Shown here piece after piece: positions 10,241-18,249 of a stretch of 64,000 bases of DNA. The DNA comes from an uncultured Clostridia bacterium. Lineage in GTDB: Bacteria > Bacillota > Clostridia > Christensenellales > Borkfalkiaceae. Location of the stretch: assembly GCA_944327465.1 (NCBI GenBank), contig CALVHH010000005.1, positions 40,418 to 104,417 on the forward strand. The letters are read 5' to 3'. The notes under the pieces were generated by a model, which was given only the letters and a program-made list of their open reading frames with translations, was not told where the DNA came from and did no database searches. Made by a program: the position numbers and the translations under genes. Every line of letters starts with the position of its first letter. The first letter of the stretch is position 1.

Positions 10241-10279
10241 AAAAAATGTTGGAGTATAAAACATGCTCCAACATTTTTT
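10241..10279 (+). terminator. Intrinsic terminator of rny
   Basis: A perfect 14-bp stem (10241-10254 with 10266-10279) and an 11-base loop. The A-run and T-run form the outer part of the stem, so it could act in both directions, but it lies immediately downstream of rny. Confidence 0.85.
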
Positions 10280-10297
10280 GTTAAGCTAAAAGCAGCC

Positions 10298-10339
10298 AAA
10301 AAAATCGGCCACGAAAACGCAAAAGCGTTTTCGCGGCCG
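10298..10339 (-). terminator. Intrinsic terminator of the minus-strand PadR-like gene
   Basis: CGGCC-A-CGAAAACGC (10306-10320) pairs with GCGTTTTCG-C-GGCCG (10325-10339) around an AAAA loop, with one A/C mismatch. Read on the minus strand, the stem is followed by a run of seven or eight T (10298-10305). It starts 18 bases after the stop codon of the gene at 10357. Confidence 0.85.
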
Positions 10340-10356
10340 TAATGATAAATTTTATA

Positions 10357-12165
10357 TTATCTGCAGATGAAGTAGTAGCTTACCCCGAATATCGAAATAT
10401 TCAATGAAATTATTATGGGTATTATCAGCTTTGCCGCAACGTCGGCAGCAGAAGTAAAGTTGATATCCAAAAGGAAGCTTACAAGGCAGATGATGAGTAT
10501 CGCTATTACATTTAAAATAACGCACAGCGTTATATATTTATGTTTGGTTGGTCTCACTACCGACCTGCCGAAGCCTGCTGCAAATATACAGCCGAACACT
10601 GCAAGTTGTGTAACGGCTATTATCAATATCGTCATGGGGTACATTATATCCACGTTCATTACGCCCATCACCGATATGCATACAATAAATTCCAACAGCA
10701 TTATAAGTCCCACAACGATAGAGCTTGCAAACATTGTGCCGCCCTTGTTGTATGTCGTACCCTTGGCTCCTTTTACCCTCACGCTCGAACCCGACGACGT
10801 GTTTATCTTCAGGCCGTCTGCTTTGGCTTTTTCAAAGACGGGGTCGGCGGGGCGGGGGGAGGCTATGCTCTGCTTTCTCACTTCGGCAGCGGGCTGTGCT
10901 GCGGGCGCAGTTTCATAGCCTGCCTGTCTGTCGGGGTACCCATAATCCTTTTCGCCGTTTTTAAGCGTCTTGTTGTAGATGTTATCTACAAGTTTTTTGT
11001 AGTCGCGCTCGGTTTCAGGCTTGTTGGTGTATATCAGCTTTTCGGTATCTATGCTGTCAAAGTTGGGCACGGTGCCCTTTTCGGCTTCGTCGGTCTGATC
11101 CATGAGCCTTAAAAAGCTCTCGTGCATGCGGCGGCGCTCCTCTTCGGTGCGCTCATCCTCCATAGCCTGCTCGTATTCGCTCTGTTTTTCGTCAATTTGA
11201 CCTGCGTTTTCGGAATATCTCTCTTCAACGGGAGGGGCGTACTGCTCGGGCTCGGGCTGATGATACTCCTCAACGGGGGGAGCGTAGTGCTCGGGCTCGG
11301 GCTGATGATACTCCTCAACGGGAGGGGCGTAGTGCTCGGGTTCGGGCTGATGATACTCCTCAACGGGAGGGGCGTACTGCTCGGGCTCGGGCTGATGATA
11401 CTCCTCAACGGGAGGGGCGTACTGCTCGGGCTCGGGCTGAACTTGTTCGTGCGTCTCCTCGGCGGGCTGCGCTTCAACTGCGGCAGAGGGCTGCACGTCC
11501 TCGTCGTGTTCGCTCTTCTCTTCGGCAACTATCTTGTCGGGCACTTTTTCAACGTAGATATCGTGAACCGACTGACCCGAATATTCATCCCTGAGCGTCG
11601 CGTCATTCAGCGCGTCATAAGTCCGGCTGTCTGCGGCGGGCGACTCTTCATAGCTTTCGCTTTCGCTCTTGCCGTTGCCCGTATATACGCGGGTCACTGA
11701 CTTTTTGAGTATATTGAAGTCGACGGGGGTGGGGGCGGGCTGCGAAAAATCGAACGAGCGGTCAGATATCAGACTGTCTATTACCGTCCTTGAATATTCC
11801 CATTCTGACTGATTCTTTTCTGAAAATTCTCTGCCGAGTTCGGTAAGGGTAAAGTATTTTCTGCGACCGCCCGAAGAAACTTCGTCCGTTTTCCAGTAAG
11901 CCTTTATGTAGCCCTGCGTCTCAAGTCTCTTCAAGGCGCTGTAGAGCGTAGGCTGTTTTATTGTGTACTGCCCGTGCGATTTGGCTTCGATTTCGTTTAT
12001 TATCTCGTAGCCGTATTTATCGCGTTCGTCCAGCGTGCGCAGGATAATCGTGTTTATATGACCGCGGATAAGGTCAGCGCTTATCGTGCTTTTCGACTGT
12101 TCTTCGGCAGGTTCGCCGCCGGCGGCATAGGGCTGTTCGCCGCTATGTATTTTGTCGTCATCCAT
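10357..12165 (-). CDS. Membrane-tethered PadR-family regulator with tandem Pro/Glu repeats
   Basis: A 602-residue fusion. Residues ~28-125 form a PadR winged-helix domain (RGHINTIILRTL, YGYEIINEIE, QPTLYSALKRLETQGYIKAYW, GGRRKYFTLTELGREF). An acidic low-complexity region follows, with about five copies of the 15-residue unit YHQPEPE(Q/H)YAPPVEE at ~242-315. Four hydrophobic helices end the protein (~478-502, 507-532, 544-566, 578-600). The start is set by GGAGG eight bases before the ATG at 12165; a longer frame to 12219 overlaps the promoter. Known PadR proteins are soluble and usually 100-180 residues, so this looks like a membrane-attached one-component sensor (inference). Its ligand and targets are unknown; the divergent thioesterase operon is one candidate. 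Confidence 0.85.
   Translation of the reverse strand: MDDDKIHSGEQPYAAGGEPAEEQSKSTISADLIRGHINTIILRTLDERDKYGYEIINEIEAKSHGQYTIKQPTLYSALKRLETQGYIKAYWKTDEVSSGGRRKYFTLTELGREFSEKNQSEWEYSRTVIDSLISDRSFDFSQPAPTPVDFNILKKSVTRVYTGNGKSESESYEESPAADSRTYDALNDATLRDEYSGQSVHDIYVEKVPDKIVAEEKSEHDEDVQPSAAVEAQPAEETHEQVQPEPEQYAPPVEEYHQPEPEQYAPPVEEYHQPEPEHYAPPVEEYHQPEPEHYAPPVEEYHQPEPEQYAPPVEERYSENAGQIDEKQSEYEQAMEDERTEEERRRMHESFLRLMDQTDEAEKGTVPNFDSIDTEKLIYTNKPETERDYKKLVDNIYNKTLKNGEKDYGYPDRQAGYETAPAAQPAAEVRKQSIASPRPADPVFEKAKADGLKINTSSGSSVRVKGAKGTTYNKGGTMFASSIVVGLIMLLEFIVCISVMGVMNVDIMYPMTILIIAVTQLAVFGCIFAAGFGRSVVRPTKHKYITLCVILNVIAILIICLVSFLLDINFTSAADVAAKLIIPIIISLNISIFGVSYYFICR
11221..11440. repeat. 45-bp tandem repeat, about 4.9 copies, within the PadR fusion gene
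   Basis: Units begin at 11221, 11266, 11311, 11356 and 11401 (the last lacks its final 5 bases). They differ by only a few substitutions, for example GTACTG/GTAGTG and CTCGGG/TTCGGG. The 45-bp length keeps frame, so each unit adds 15 residues. Near-identity suggests recent expansion by slippage or unequal crossing-over. Confidence 0.95.
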
Positions 12166-12190
12166 GTCGTTTTCCTCCGTATTTTGTATT

Positions 12191-12219
12191 ATTATATCAC
12201 ATAATACACAATATGTCAA
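12191..12219 (-). promoter_or_regulatory. Consensus sigma-A promoter of the PadR-like gene
   Basis: On the minus strand: TTGACA (12219-12214), 17-base spacer, TATAAT (12196-12191), a full consensus match. ACAT and ATGT half-sites separated by ten bases fall in the -35/spacer region, a plausible autoregulatory operator; this is inference. Confidence 0.88.
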
Positions 12220-12280
12220 TGGTGTAGCGCTATAAAAAGTACTATGTCACACATATTAAATTATTTTTTGCTCAATTCAT

Positions 12281-12309
12281 TTTACATAATTTCATTAAAG
12301 TGGTATGAT
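12281..12309 (+). promoter_or_regulatory. Sigma-A-like promoter of the thioesterase operon
   Basis: TTTACA (12281-12286), 17-base spacer, TATGAT (12304-12309). Transcription would start near 12316, about 23 bases before the ATG at 12339. Confidence 0.7.
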
Positions 12310-12338
12310 AAAGTAAATAAGAAGCAAGGTTTTGTTCT

Positions 12339-13070
12339 ATGTATTGTCATTCGCATGATTATGCTTTCCGTTACTCCGATGCCGATTTCCGCGATATCGT
12401 TCGTCCCGCTTCCTTTCTTGCCGTAATGCAGGAATCCGCATGCCATTCCGCCGACGAACTCGGTTTCGGTTACAATGATTTGCAACCCAGAAACATCGGC
12501 TTTATACTTTCAAATTGGTACGTTGAATTTACCAGACCAATCATGTACAACGAAGTGCTCACCGTGCACACCTGGCCGGTCAAACCAAAGCATCTTATAG
12601 TAATGCGCGATTTCGAACTTTTTGTCGGCGATGAAAAGGTGGGGGTGGGCACGTCGCGCTGGTGCCTTGTCGACCTCGCGGCATTTACCATGCTGCCTTC
12701 AAGCGCGGTATTCGGCGATAAAGATATCGTGTACAACGAAAATCGCTCCACGCTGTTCAATAGTTGGAAAATTCCCCGCGCCGAGGGCGGCAGTTGCGCA
12801 TACCGCAAGATAGTTTCTTATTCCGATTGCGATCACTACAATCATGCCAACAACACCAAGTATGCCGACCTTCTCATGGACGCGTTCTCGCTTGACGAGC
12901 TCAGGGATAAATGGGTAAAAAGTTTCCGCATTTCGTATATCAGGCAGTGCAAGTGCGGTGAAAAACTTGAATTTTACAAACTTGCAACGGATGACGGCAG
13001 TTATGTAGTCGATTGCGTGTCTGGCGGCGAACTGAGGGCTCAGATGCATGTCGTGTTCGGCGGGCTTTGA
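12339..13070 (+). CDS. Acyl-ACP thioesterase
   Basis: Probably hydrolyses acyl-acyl-carrier-protein to release free fatty acids in the cytoplasm. The 243-residue protein matches the double-hotdog PF01643 family: first hotdog YSDADFRDIVRPASFLAVMQESACHSADELGFGY, with WYVEFTRPIMYNEVLTVHTWP; second hotdog SYSDCDHYNHANNTKYADLLMDAF, which holds the family's D..N.H.NN catalytic region. It is transcribed divergently from the membrane PadR gene and overlaps the next gene by 23 nt. A weak AAGG is the only ribosome-binding signal. Chain-length specificity cannot be read from the sequence. Confidence 0.88.
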   Translation: MYCHSHDYAFRYSDADFRDIVRPASFLAVMQESACHSADELGFGYNDLQPRNIGFILSNWYVEFTRPIMYNEVLTVHTWPVKPKHLIVMRDFELFVGDEKVGVGTSRWCLVDLAAFTMLPSSAVFGDKDIVYNENRSTLFNSWKIPRAEGGSCAYRKIVSYSDCDHYNHANNTKYADLLMDAFSLDELRDKWVKSFRISYIRQCKCGEKLEFYKLATDDGSYVVDCVSGGELRAQMHVVFGGL

Positions 13071-13716
13071 TTATACGGTAAAATATTCGCGACGGCGTTC
13101 GCTGTGCGTAGGTATTGCCGACGACAACAGTCTGGTCGTGCGCTGCCCCTACGGTACTCCGCGCAGTGAGATAGAGCGCTTTCTTGAAGCGAAGCGCGGC
13201 TGGATAGTTTCAAACATGTCCAAAAATGACGCCGTCATGGCGGAATTTTCTGAAATAGTCGCCTACAAAAAAGTGCTCGTCGGCGGCGAGGCATATGTGC
13301 TGACATTGGGCGGCGCCGATATGATAGCGGATGGCAGGGTGTGCGCAAAGTCGTTCGCCTCGTTAAAGCGGCTGATTGTCGGCAAATGCGGCGAAGCTTT
13401 CTTGTCCGATTTTTCGGTGCTTGCCGCCGAAAAGGGATTTCATTTCTCTTCGGTGGCTTTCAGGTCGTACAGCGGCAGATGGGGCTGCTGCGACGGGCGC
13501 GGCTGCATAACTTTCAACTATAAACTTTTAATGCTGCCGGAAAGGCTCAGGCGTCTTGTTATGCTGCACGAACTTTGTCACACCGTCGTGCACGACCACT
13601 CGCCCGCCTTTCGCGCGCTGCTTGCAAGCGTCTGTCCTCAGCGGCGCTCCCTTGAACGCGAGCTGAAAAAGTATGCCTTCGTCGCAAGACTCTATCGTAC
13701 GTCCAAAAATGCATAA
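13048..13716 (+). CDS. YgjP-like (DUF45) zinc metallopeptidase-type protein
   Basis: A 222-residue protein with the YgjP/WLM-type fold: an N-terminal strand-rich part (SLVVRCPYGTPRSEIERFLEAKRGWI), the RSYSGRWGCCDGRGCITFNYKLLMLPE block (the family's RWGSC-like segment, here GRWGCC), and the zinc-binding HELCH with a downstream HSPAF that supplies the third ligand. The family is predicted to be metal-dependent hydrolases; no substrate is established. GAGGG lies nine bases upstream of the ATG, which is inside the thioesterase gene, so the two are probably translated together. Confidence 0.85.
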   Translation: MSCSAGFDYTVKYSRRRSLCVGIADDNSLVVRCPYGTPRSEIERFLEAKRGWIVSNMSKNDAVMAEFSEIVAYKKVLVGGEAYVLTLGGADMIADGRVCAKSFASLKRLIVGKCGEAFLSDFSVLAAEKGFHFSSVAFRSYSGRWGCCDGRGCITFNYKLLMLPERLRRLVMLHELCHTVVHDHSPAFRALLASVCPQRRSLERELKKYAFVARLYRTSKNA

Positions 13717-13824
13717 TTATTCATTATAAATTGAATATTTAAATATTTATAAATATTACGGTTGTTTGCTGCAATTTTATTCATGATCGGCAGTAAAAAG
13801 TTTTATTTATGCTCGTTAATTCGC

Positions 13825-13854
13825 TTGACTAACTTCATTTATATATTGTATAAT
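13825..13854 (+). promoter_or_regulatory. Promoter of the arginine operon, with possible ArgR half-boxes upstream
   Basis: TTGACT (13825-13830), 18-base spacer, TATAAT (13849-13854). Transcription would start near 13861, 50 bases before argG. AT-rich ATTCA and TGAAT half-sites lie at 13720-13750, resembling ARG-box halves (consensus TGAAT...ATTCA) but not in a clean canonical arrangement. Repression by ArgR is expected for such operons, not proven here. Confidence 0.75.
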
Positions 13855-13910
13855 TGTTCAGGTTTGGGGTTTTTACGCCCGGACAATAAAAAATATACGG
13901 GAAAAACATT

Positions 13911-15131
13911 ATGGAAAACAAAATTAAAAAAGTTGTGCTTGCCTATTCGGGCGGTCTCGATACATCGATAATCATACCCTGGCTCAAAGAAAATTACGAC
14001 AATTGCGAGGTAATAGCTGTCTCCGGCGACGTCGGGCAGACAACCGAACTCGACGGGCTGGAAGAAAAGGCGCTCAAGACGGGCGCGTCCAAGCTCTATA
14101 TCGAAGACCTCAAAAAGGAATTTATCGAAGATTATATCTATCCCACAATGAAGGCGGGCGCCGTCTACGAGAATAAATACCTTCTCGGCACGTCCTTTGC
14201 CCGTCCCATCATAGCCAAGAGAATAGTGGAGATAGCCAAAAAGGAGGGTGCCGACGCAATCTGCCATGGCTGTACAGGCAAGGGCAACGACCAGGTGCGT
14301 TTCGAACTTGCCATCAAGGCTTTTGCTCCCGAAATGCCCATAATAGCTCCCTGGAGGATATGGGACCTTAAGAGCCGCGACGAGGAGATAGACTACGCCG
14401 AAGCTCACAACATCCCCCTGAAGATAAACAGGGAGACGAATTATTCCAAAGACAAGAACCTCTGGCATCTGTCTCACGAAGGTCTCGACCTCGAAGACCC
14501 CGCAAACGAACCCGACTACGACAAGATATGCGAACTTGGCGTGTCCCCCTGGAAGGCGCCCAATAAGCCTTCGTACGTCACGATACACTTTGAAAAGGGT
14601 ATTCCCACCGCTATAGACGGCAAAAAGATAAGCGCGGTAAAGCTCATAGAAAAGCTCAACAAGATAGGCGGTAAAAACGGCGTCGGGCTTGTGGATATGG
14701 TCGAAAACAGACTTGTCGGCATGAAGTCCCGCGGCGTATACGAAACGCCTGGCGGCACTATCCTCTATACCGCTCACGAGCTGCTCGAGTCCATCTGCCT
14801 CGATAAGCAGACCATGCATTTCAAACAGCATGTGGCTATAAAGTACGGCGAGCTCGTCTACGACGGTCTTTGGTTCACCCCCCTCAGGGAGGCGCTCGAC
14901 GCTTTCGTAAACAAGACTCAGGAGTGCGTCACCGGCGACGTCAGGCTCAAGATTTATAAGGGCAACGTCATGAACGCGGGTATCACCTCGCCCAATTCCC
15001 TCTACAGCGAAGATATTGCCACATTCGGCGAAGACCATTGCTACGACCAGAAGGATTCGCAGGGATTCATCAATCTCTTCGGTCTGCCCATAAAGGTCAA
15101 GGCGATGCTCGACGAAAAAAAGCTCAAGTGA
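13911..15131 (+). CDS. argG: Argininosuccinate synthase
   Basis: Joins citrulline and aspartate with ATP to argininosuccinate. The 406 residues carry the N-type ATP pyrophosphatase PP-loop [15 protein letters not shown], the GDVGQ segment, [16 protein letters not shown] and [14 protein letters not shown], all hallmark ArgG motifs. It is the first gene of an eight-gene arginine operon and has its own promoter. The argH lyase needed for the next step is not in this window. A GGGAAAAAC sequence before the ATG is only a weak ribosome-binding site. Confidence 0.98.
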   Translation: MENKIKKVVLAYSGGLDTSIIIPWLKENYDNCEVIAVSGDVGQTTELDGLEEKALKTGASKLYIEDLKKEFIEDYIYPTMKAGAVYENKYLLGTSFARPIIAKRIVEIAKKEGADAICHGCTGKGNDQVRFELAIKAFAPEMPIIAPWRIWDLKSRDEEIDYAEAHNIPLKINRETNYSKDKNLWHLSHEGLDLEDPANEPDYDKICELGVSPWKAPNKPSYVTIHFEKGIPTAIDGKKISAVKLIEKLNKIGGKNGVGLVDMVENRLVGMKSRGVYETPGGTILYTAHELLESICLDKQTMHFKQHVAIKYGELVYDGLWFTPLREALDAFVNKTQECVTGDVRLKIYKGNVMNAGITSPNSLYSEDIATFGEDHCYDQKDSQGFINLFGLPIKVKAMLDEKKLK

Positions 15132-15139
15132 TATTTTAA

Positions 15140-16072
15140 ATGTACAATATTTTTATCGACGGAAAGGAGGGCACAACCGGTCTGCAGATATACGACAGAC
15201 TGGCTGCCCGCAGCGATATAAATCTCATTACTCTGCCCGAAGAACTTCGCAAGGACAGGGATGCGAGGAGGGAGTGCCTCAATAGGGCCGACATAAGTTT
15301 TTTATGCCTTCCCGATGCGGCAGCCGTCGAGGCGGTGTCCCTCGTTGAAAACGAGCGTTCGCGCATGATCGACGCATCAACGGCGCACCGCACTTCGCCC
15401 GGCTGGGTATACGGCTTTGCCGAATTGTCCGCAAAAAAGCGCGCCGAAATCGCCGCTGCCGACCGCGTAGCCAACCCCGGATGTTATGCCACTGGATTTA
15501 TTTCGCTTGTGGCTCCGCTTGTGGCGGGCGGCATAGCTTCGCCGGAATATCCCTTTGTCTGCCACGCGCTGAGCGGCTATTCCGGTGCCGGTAAAAAGGG
15601 TATAGCGCAGTATCTCAGTCCCGAAAGGGACAGGGAACTCGATTCTCCCAGGCACTATGCGCTGGGGCAGCGGCACAAACACCTGCCCGAAATGGTCGCC
15701 GTGTGCGGTTTAAAGGCTGCGCCTATATTTTCGCCCGTGATCTGCGATTATTATGCCGGCATGTTTGTTGCGGTGCCTATCCACGCGTCTCTTTTATCAA
15801 AAAAGTACAATTTAAACGATTTGCATAAGTATTTTACACAGTACTATGCGGGACATACATTTATAAAAGTCGTCGAAGACGGCGCCGTTCCCGATTTTCT
15901 TGCCTCAAACAAGATAGTCGGCAGCAACAATTTGGAAATATACGTCACCGGCAACGACGAGCAAATGGTGCTTTTCAGCGTATTCGATAATCTCGGCAAG
16001 GGCGCCTCTGGCGCCGCCGTGCAGAATATGAACATCATGCTCGGGCTTCCCGAAGATGCCGGGCTGCGTTGA
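15140..16072 (+). CDS. argC: N-acetyl-gamma-glutamyl-phosphate reductase (short type)
   Basis: NADPH-dependent reductase of the third step of ornithine synthesis. At 310 residues it belongs to the shorter ArgC class, with start FIDGKEGTTGLQIYDRL, catalytic cysteine in VANPGCYATGF, ALSGYSGAGKKG and RHKHLPEM. It follows argG by 8 nt. The longer ArgC class (~345 residues, GATGYTG-type start) is excluded by length and N-terminal motif. Confidence 0.96.
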   Translation: MYNIFIDGKEGTTGLQIYDRLAARSDINLITLPEELRKDRDARRECLNRADISFLCLPDAAAVEAVSLVENERSRMIDASTAHRTSPGWVYGFAELSAKKRAEIAAADRVANPGCYATGFISLVAPLVAGGIASPEYPFVCHALSGYSGAGKKGIAQYLSPERDRELDSPRHYALGQRHKHLPEMVAVCGLKAAPIFSPVICDYYAGMFVAVPIHASLLSKKYNLNDLHKYFTQYYAGHTFIKVVEDGAVPDFLASNKIVGSNNLEIYVTGNDEQMVLFSVFDNLGKGASGAAVQNMNIMLGLPEDAGLR

Positions 16073-16092
16073 TTTTTATCGGATTTTAGCAT

Positions 16093-17310
16093 ATGCAAAT
16101 AAAAGAAATTTCCGGCGGCGTATGTGCTCCCGCAGGCTTCAGCGCCAACGGCGTGCACTGCGGCATACGCAAGAATAAAATTAAAAAGGATTTTGCGCTG
16201 ATAGTCAGTTCGGTCAGGGCTGCGGCGGCAGGAGTGTACACGTCCAATCTCGTCAAGGGAGCGCCCGTCGTCGTCACCAAGGCTCACCTCGCCGATGGTC
16301 ATGCCCGGGCGATAGTCGTCAACAGCGGCAACGCCAATACCTGCAATTCCGACGGCATCGAAGTAGCCGAGGCGATGTGTGCAATGGTCGAGCGGGTCAG
16401 CGGCATACCCTCAGCCGACGTTGCGGTCGCGTCTACGGGCGTCATAGGTCAGAAGCTCGATATCTCGCCCATGCTTGCCCACATCGATGAGCTGTATTCG
16501 GGGCTGGGCGACAACAGCTTAGCCGCCGCCGAAGCGATAATGACTACGGATACCGTCAGCAAGCAGGTTGCCGTTGAATTTGAGCTGGGCGGAAAGAAGT
16601 GCCGCATCGGCGGCATTGCAAAGGGAGTAGGCATGGTCTGTCCCAATATGGCGACCAACCTCATCTTTCTGACTTCCGATGTAGCCATCTCGCCGCAGAT
16701 GCTGCAAAAGTCGCTTTCCTCCGACGTAAAGAGCTCGTTCAACATGGTCTCGGTCGATGGCGACCAGTCTACAAACGATACCTGCTGTATCCTTGCAAAC
16801 GGGCTTGCCGGCAACGACGAAATAGTCGCCCCTTCCGCGGAGCTCAATAAATTCCGTAAGGCGCTCAATTACTGCACCGTAAAACTTTCAAAAATGCTTG
16901 CAAAGGACGGCGAGGGCGCCACAAAGCTCATCGAATGCCGCGTCGTCGGCGCAAAGAGCCTTGCCTCGGCAAGAACGGTGTGCAAAAGCATAATCAAATC
17001 TTCACTCGTCAAGGCGGCAATGTTCGGCGCCGATGCCAATTGGGGTAGAGTGCTGTGCGCCATAGGCTATTCGGGCGCGGCGGTAGACGTGCACAGGATA
17101 GACGTATCGTTCATATCGCACGGCGGCGAGGTGAAGGTGTGTCGGGACGGTTACGGGCTCGATTTTTCCGAAGAGCTCGCCAAAAAAGTGCTCTCGGAGG
17201 ACGAGGTCACCATATACGTCGATTTAAAGTCCGGCTCGCACAAGGCGGCGGCGTGGGGCTGCGATTTGACGTATGATTACGTTAAAATTAACGGGGACTA
17301 CAGAACTTAA
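16093..17310 (+). CDS. argJ: Glutamate N-acetyltransferase / N-acetylglutamate synthase
   Basis: Transfers acetyl from N-acetylornithine to glutamate, recycling the acetyl group, and may also use acetyl-CoA. The 405-residue precursor has the self-cleavage region KGVGMVCPNMATNLIF, where the Thr after Ala is the nucleophile and new N-terminus of the beta chain. FNMVSVDGDQSTNDT and GADANWGRVLCAIGYSG are further family motifs. Having ArgJ means the acetyl cycle can run without ArgE or ArgA in this locus. No clear ribosome-binding site precedes the ATG. Confidence 0.97.
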   Translation: MQIKEISGGVCAPAGFSANGVHCGIRKNKIKKDFALIVSSVRAAAAGVYTSNLVKGAPVVVTKAHLADGHARAIVVNSGNANTCNSDGIEVAEAMCAMVERVSGIPSADVAVASTGVIGQKLDISPMLAHIDELYSGLGDNSLAAAEAIMTTDTVSKQVAVEFELGGKKCRIGGIAKGVGMVCPNMATNLIFLTSDVAISPQMLQKSLSSDVKSSFNMVSVDGDQSTNDTCCILANGLAGNDEIVAPSAELNKFRKALNYCTVKLSKMLAKDGEGATKLIECRVVGAKSLASARTVCKSIIKSSLVKAAMFGADANWGRVLCAIGYSGAAVDVHRIDVSFISHGGEVKVCRDGYGLDFSEELAKKVLSEDEVTIYVDLKSGSHKAAAWGCDLTYDYVKINGDYRT

Positions 17311-17325
17311 TTGCAGGTTTTGTCA

Positions 17326-18171
17326 ATGAATAAACAGGAACAGGCAGCTTTTCTGATAGAGGCTATGCCCTATATCAAAAAGTACTTCAACAAAATACTT
17401 GTCGTAAAGTACGGCGGAAACGCGATGATAGATGACGAGCTCAAGTCGTCCGTCATGCGCGATCTCGTCGTTTTGAATGCTCTCGGCATAAAGGTCGTGC
17501 TTGTCCACGGCGGCGGGCCCGAAATTTCTGAGACAATAAAGCAGATGGGCAAGGAGAGCAGGTTCATAAACGGGCTGCGCTATACCGACGGCGAGACTGC
17601 CGAAGTGGTGCGCATGGTGCTTGCGGGAAAGACCAATAAAACTTTAACCGACCTCATCTGCCGCAACGGCGGAAAGGCCGTGGGCATCTGCGGTCAGGAC
17701 GGGCACTTGTTGAAGTGCTCCAAGCAGAATGAAGAGCTTGGGTTTGTCGGCAGGATAGAGCAGGTGAACACTCAGATAATAGTCGACCTTCTCGGGCTCG
17801 GCTATGTTCCCGTCGTTGCAACCGTAGGCTATGACGACGAGGGAAATATCTATAACATAAATGCAGATACTGCCGCCGCATCTATAGCCGGCGCGCTCAA
17901 TGCCGAAAGTCTCATTCTCATGACAGATATCAGGGGGCTCCTTGAAGACAAGGACGACCCCGACAGTCTTATTAAAAAAGTTTATGTATCCGATATCCCC
18001 GCTCTCGTAAAGCAGGGCATAATCTCCGGCGGCATGATACCCAAAATAGAGTGCTGCAAAGATGCCATCCGTCGCGGCGTTAAAAAAGCCGTTATTATAG
18101 ACGGAAGGGTCAGCCATTCCATTTTAATAGAATTATTGTCCGATGAAGGCAGCGGCACAATGTTCGTTTGA
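17326..18171 (+). CDS. argB: Acetylglutamate kinase
   Basis: Phosphorylates N-acetylglutamate, usually the arginine-feedback step. Motifs: VVKYGGNAMID, VLVHGGGPEISE, VGICGQDG, NINADTAAASIAGAL and ISGGMIPKIE. The start is placed at the ATG at 17326 (MNKQEQAAFLIEAMPYIKKYF), with CAGG eight bases upstream; a TTG directly after the argJ stop would add five residues. The N-terminal helix of arginine-sensitive enzymes appears present, which suggests feedback inhibition (inference). A hairpin with a T-run follows the stop. Confidence 0.97.
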   Translation: MNKQEQAAFLIEAMPYIKKYFNKILVVKYGGNAMIDDELKSSVMRDLVVLNALGIKVVLVHGGGPEISETIKQMGKESRFINGLRYTDGETAEVVRMVLAGKTNKTLTDLICRNGGKAVGICGQDGHLLKCSKQNEELGFVGRIEQVNTQIIVDLLGLGYVPVVATVGYDDEGNIYNINADTAAASIAGALNAESLILMTDIRGLLEDKDDPDSLIKKVYVSDIPALVKQGIISGGMIPKIECCKDAIRRGVKKAVIIDGRVSHSILIELLSDEGSGTMFV

Positions 18172-18174
18172 TGC

Positions 18175-18208
18175 GACTGATTTATATTTTTAAATCAGTC
18201 TTTCTTTT
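18175..18208 (+). terminator. Terminator-like hairpin inside the arginine operon (argB-argD)
   Basis: A perfect 10-bp stem GACTGATTTA (18175-18184) with TAAATCAGTC (18191-18200), a 6-base loop, then TTTCTTTT. It starts 4 bases after the argB stop. I find no good promoter between it and argD; only an 11-bp palindrome TGTTCTGAACA (18229-18239). It may reduce, not abolish, downstream expression. Confidence 0.65.
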
Positions 18209-18249
18209 AAATTGCAAGCTTATCAGGTTGTTCTGAACAGGTTTTATAT

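Noticed and set aside
11221-11440. CRISPR-like array
   Set aside because: Units are contiguous with no spacers and keep a reading frame; it is a coding tandem repeat.
11122-11700. Plus-strand frame coding a hydrophobic Gly/Leu repeat
   Set aside because: It is the antisense of the Pro/Glu repeat in the PadR fusion; the PadR frame has promoter, ribosome-binding site, domains and terminator.
13762-13971. Short frame overlapping the argG start
   Set aside because: Contains the argG promoter and runs out of frame into argG.
13839-15038. Minus-strand open frame of 399 codons opposite argG
   Set aside because: argG is unambiguous on the other strand; the antisense frame reflects codon bias and also covers the argG promoter.
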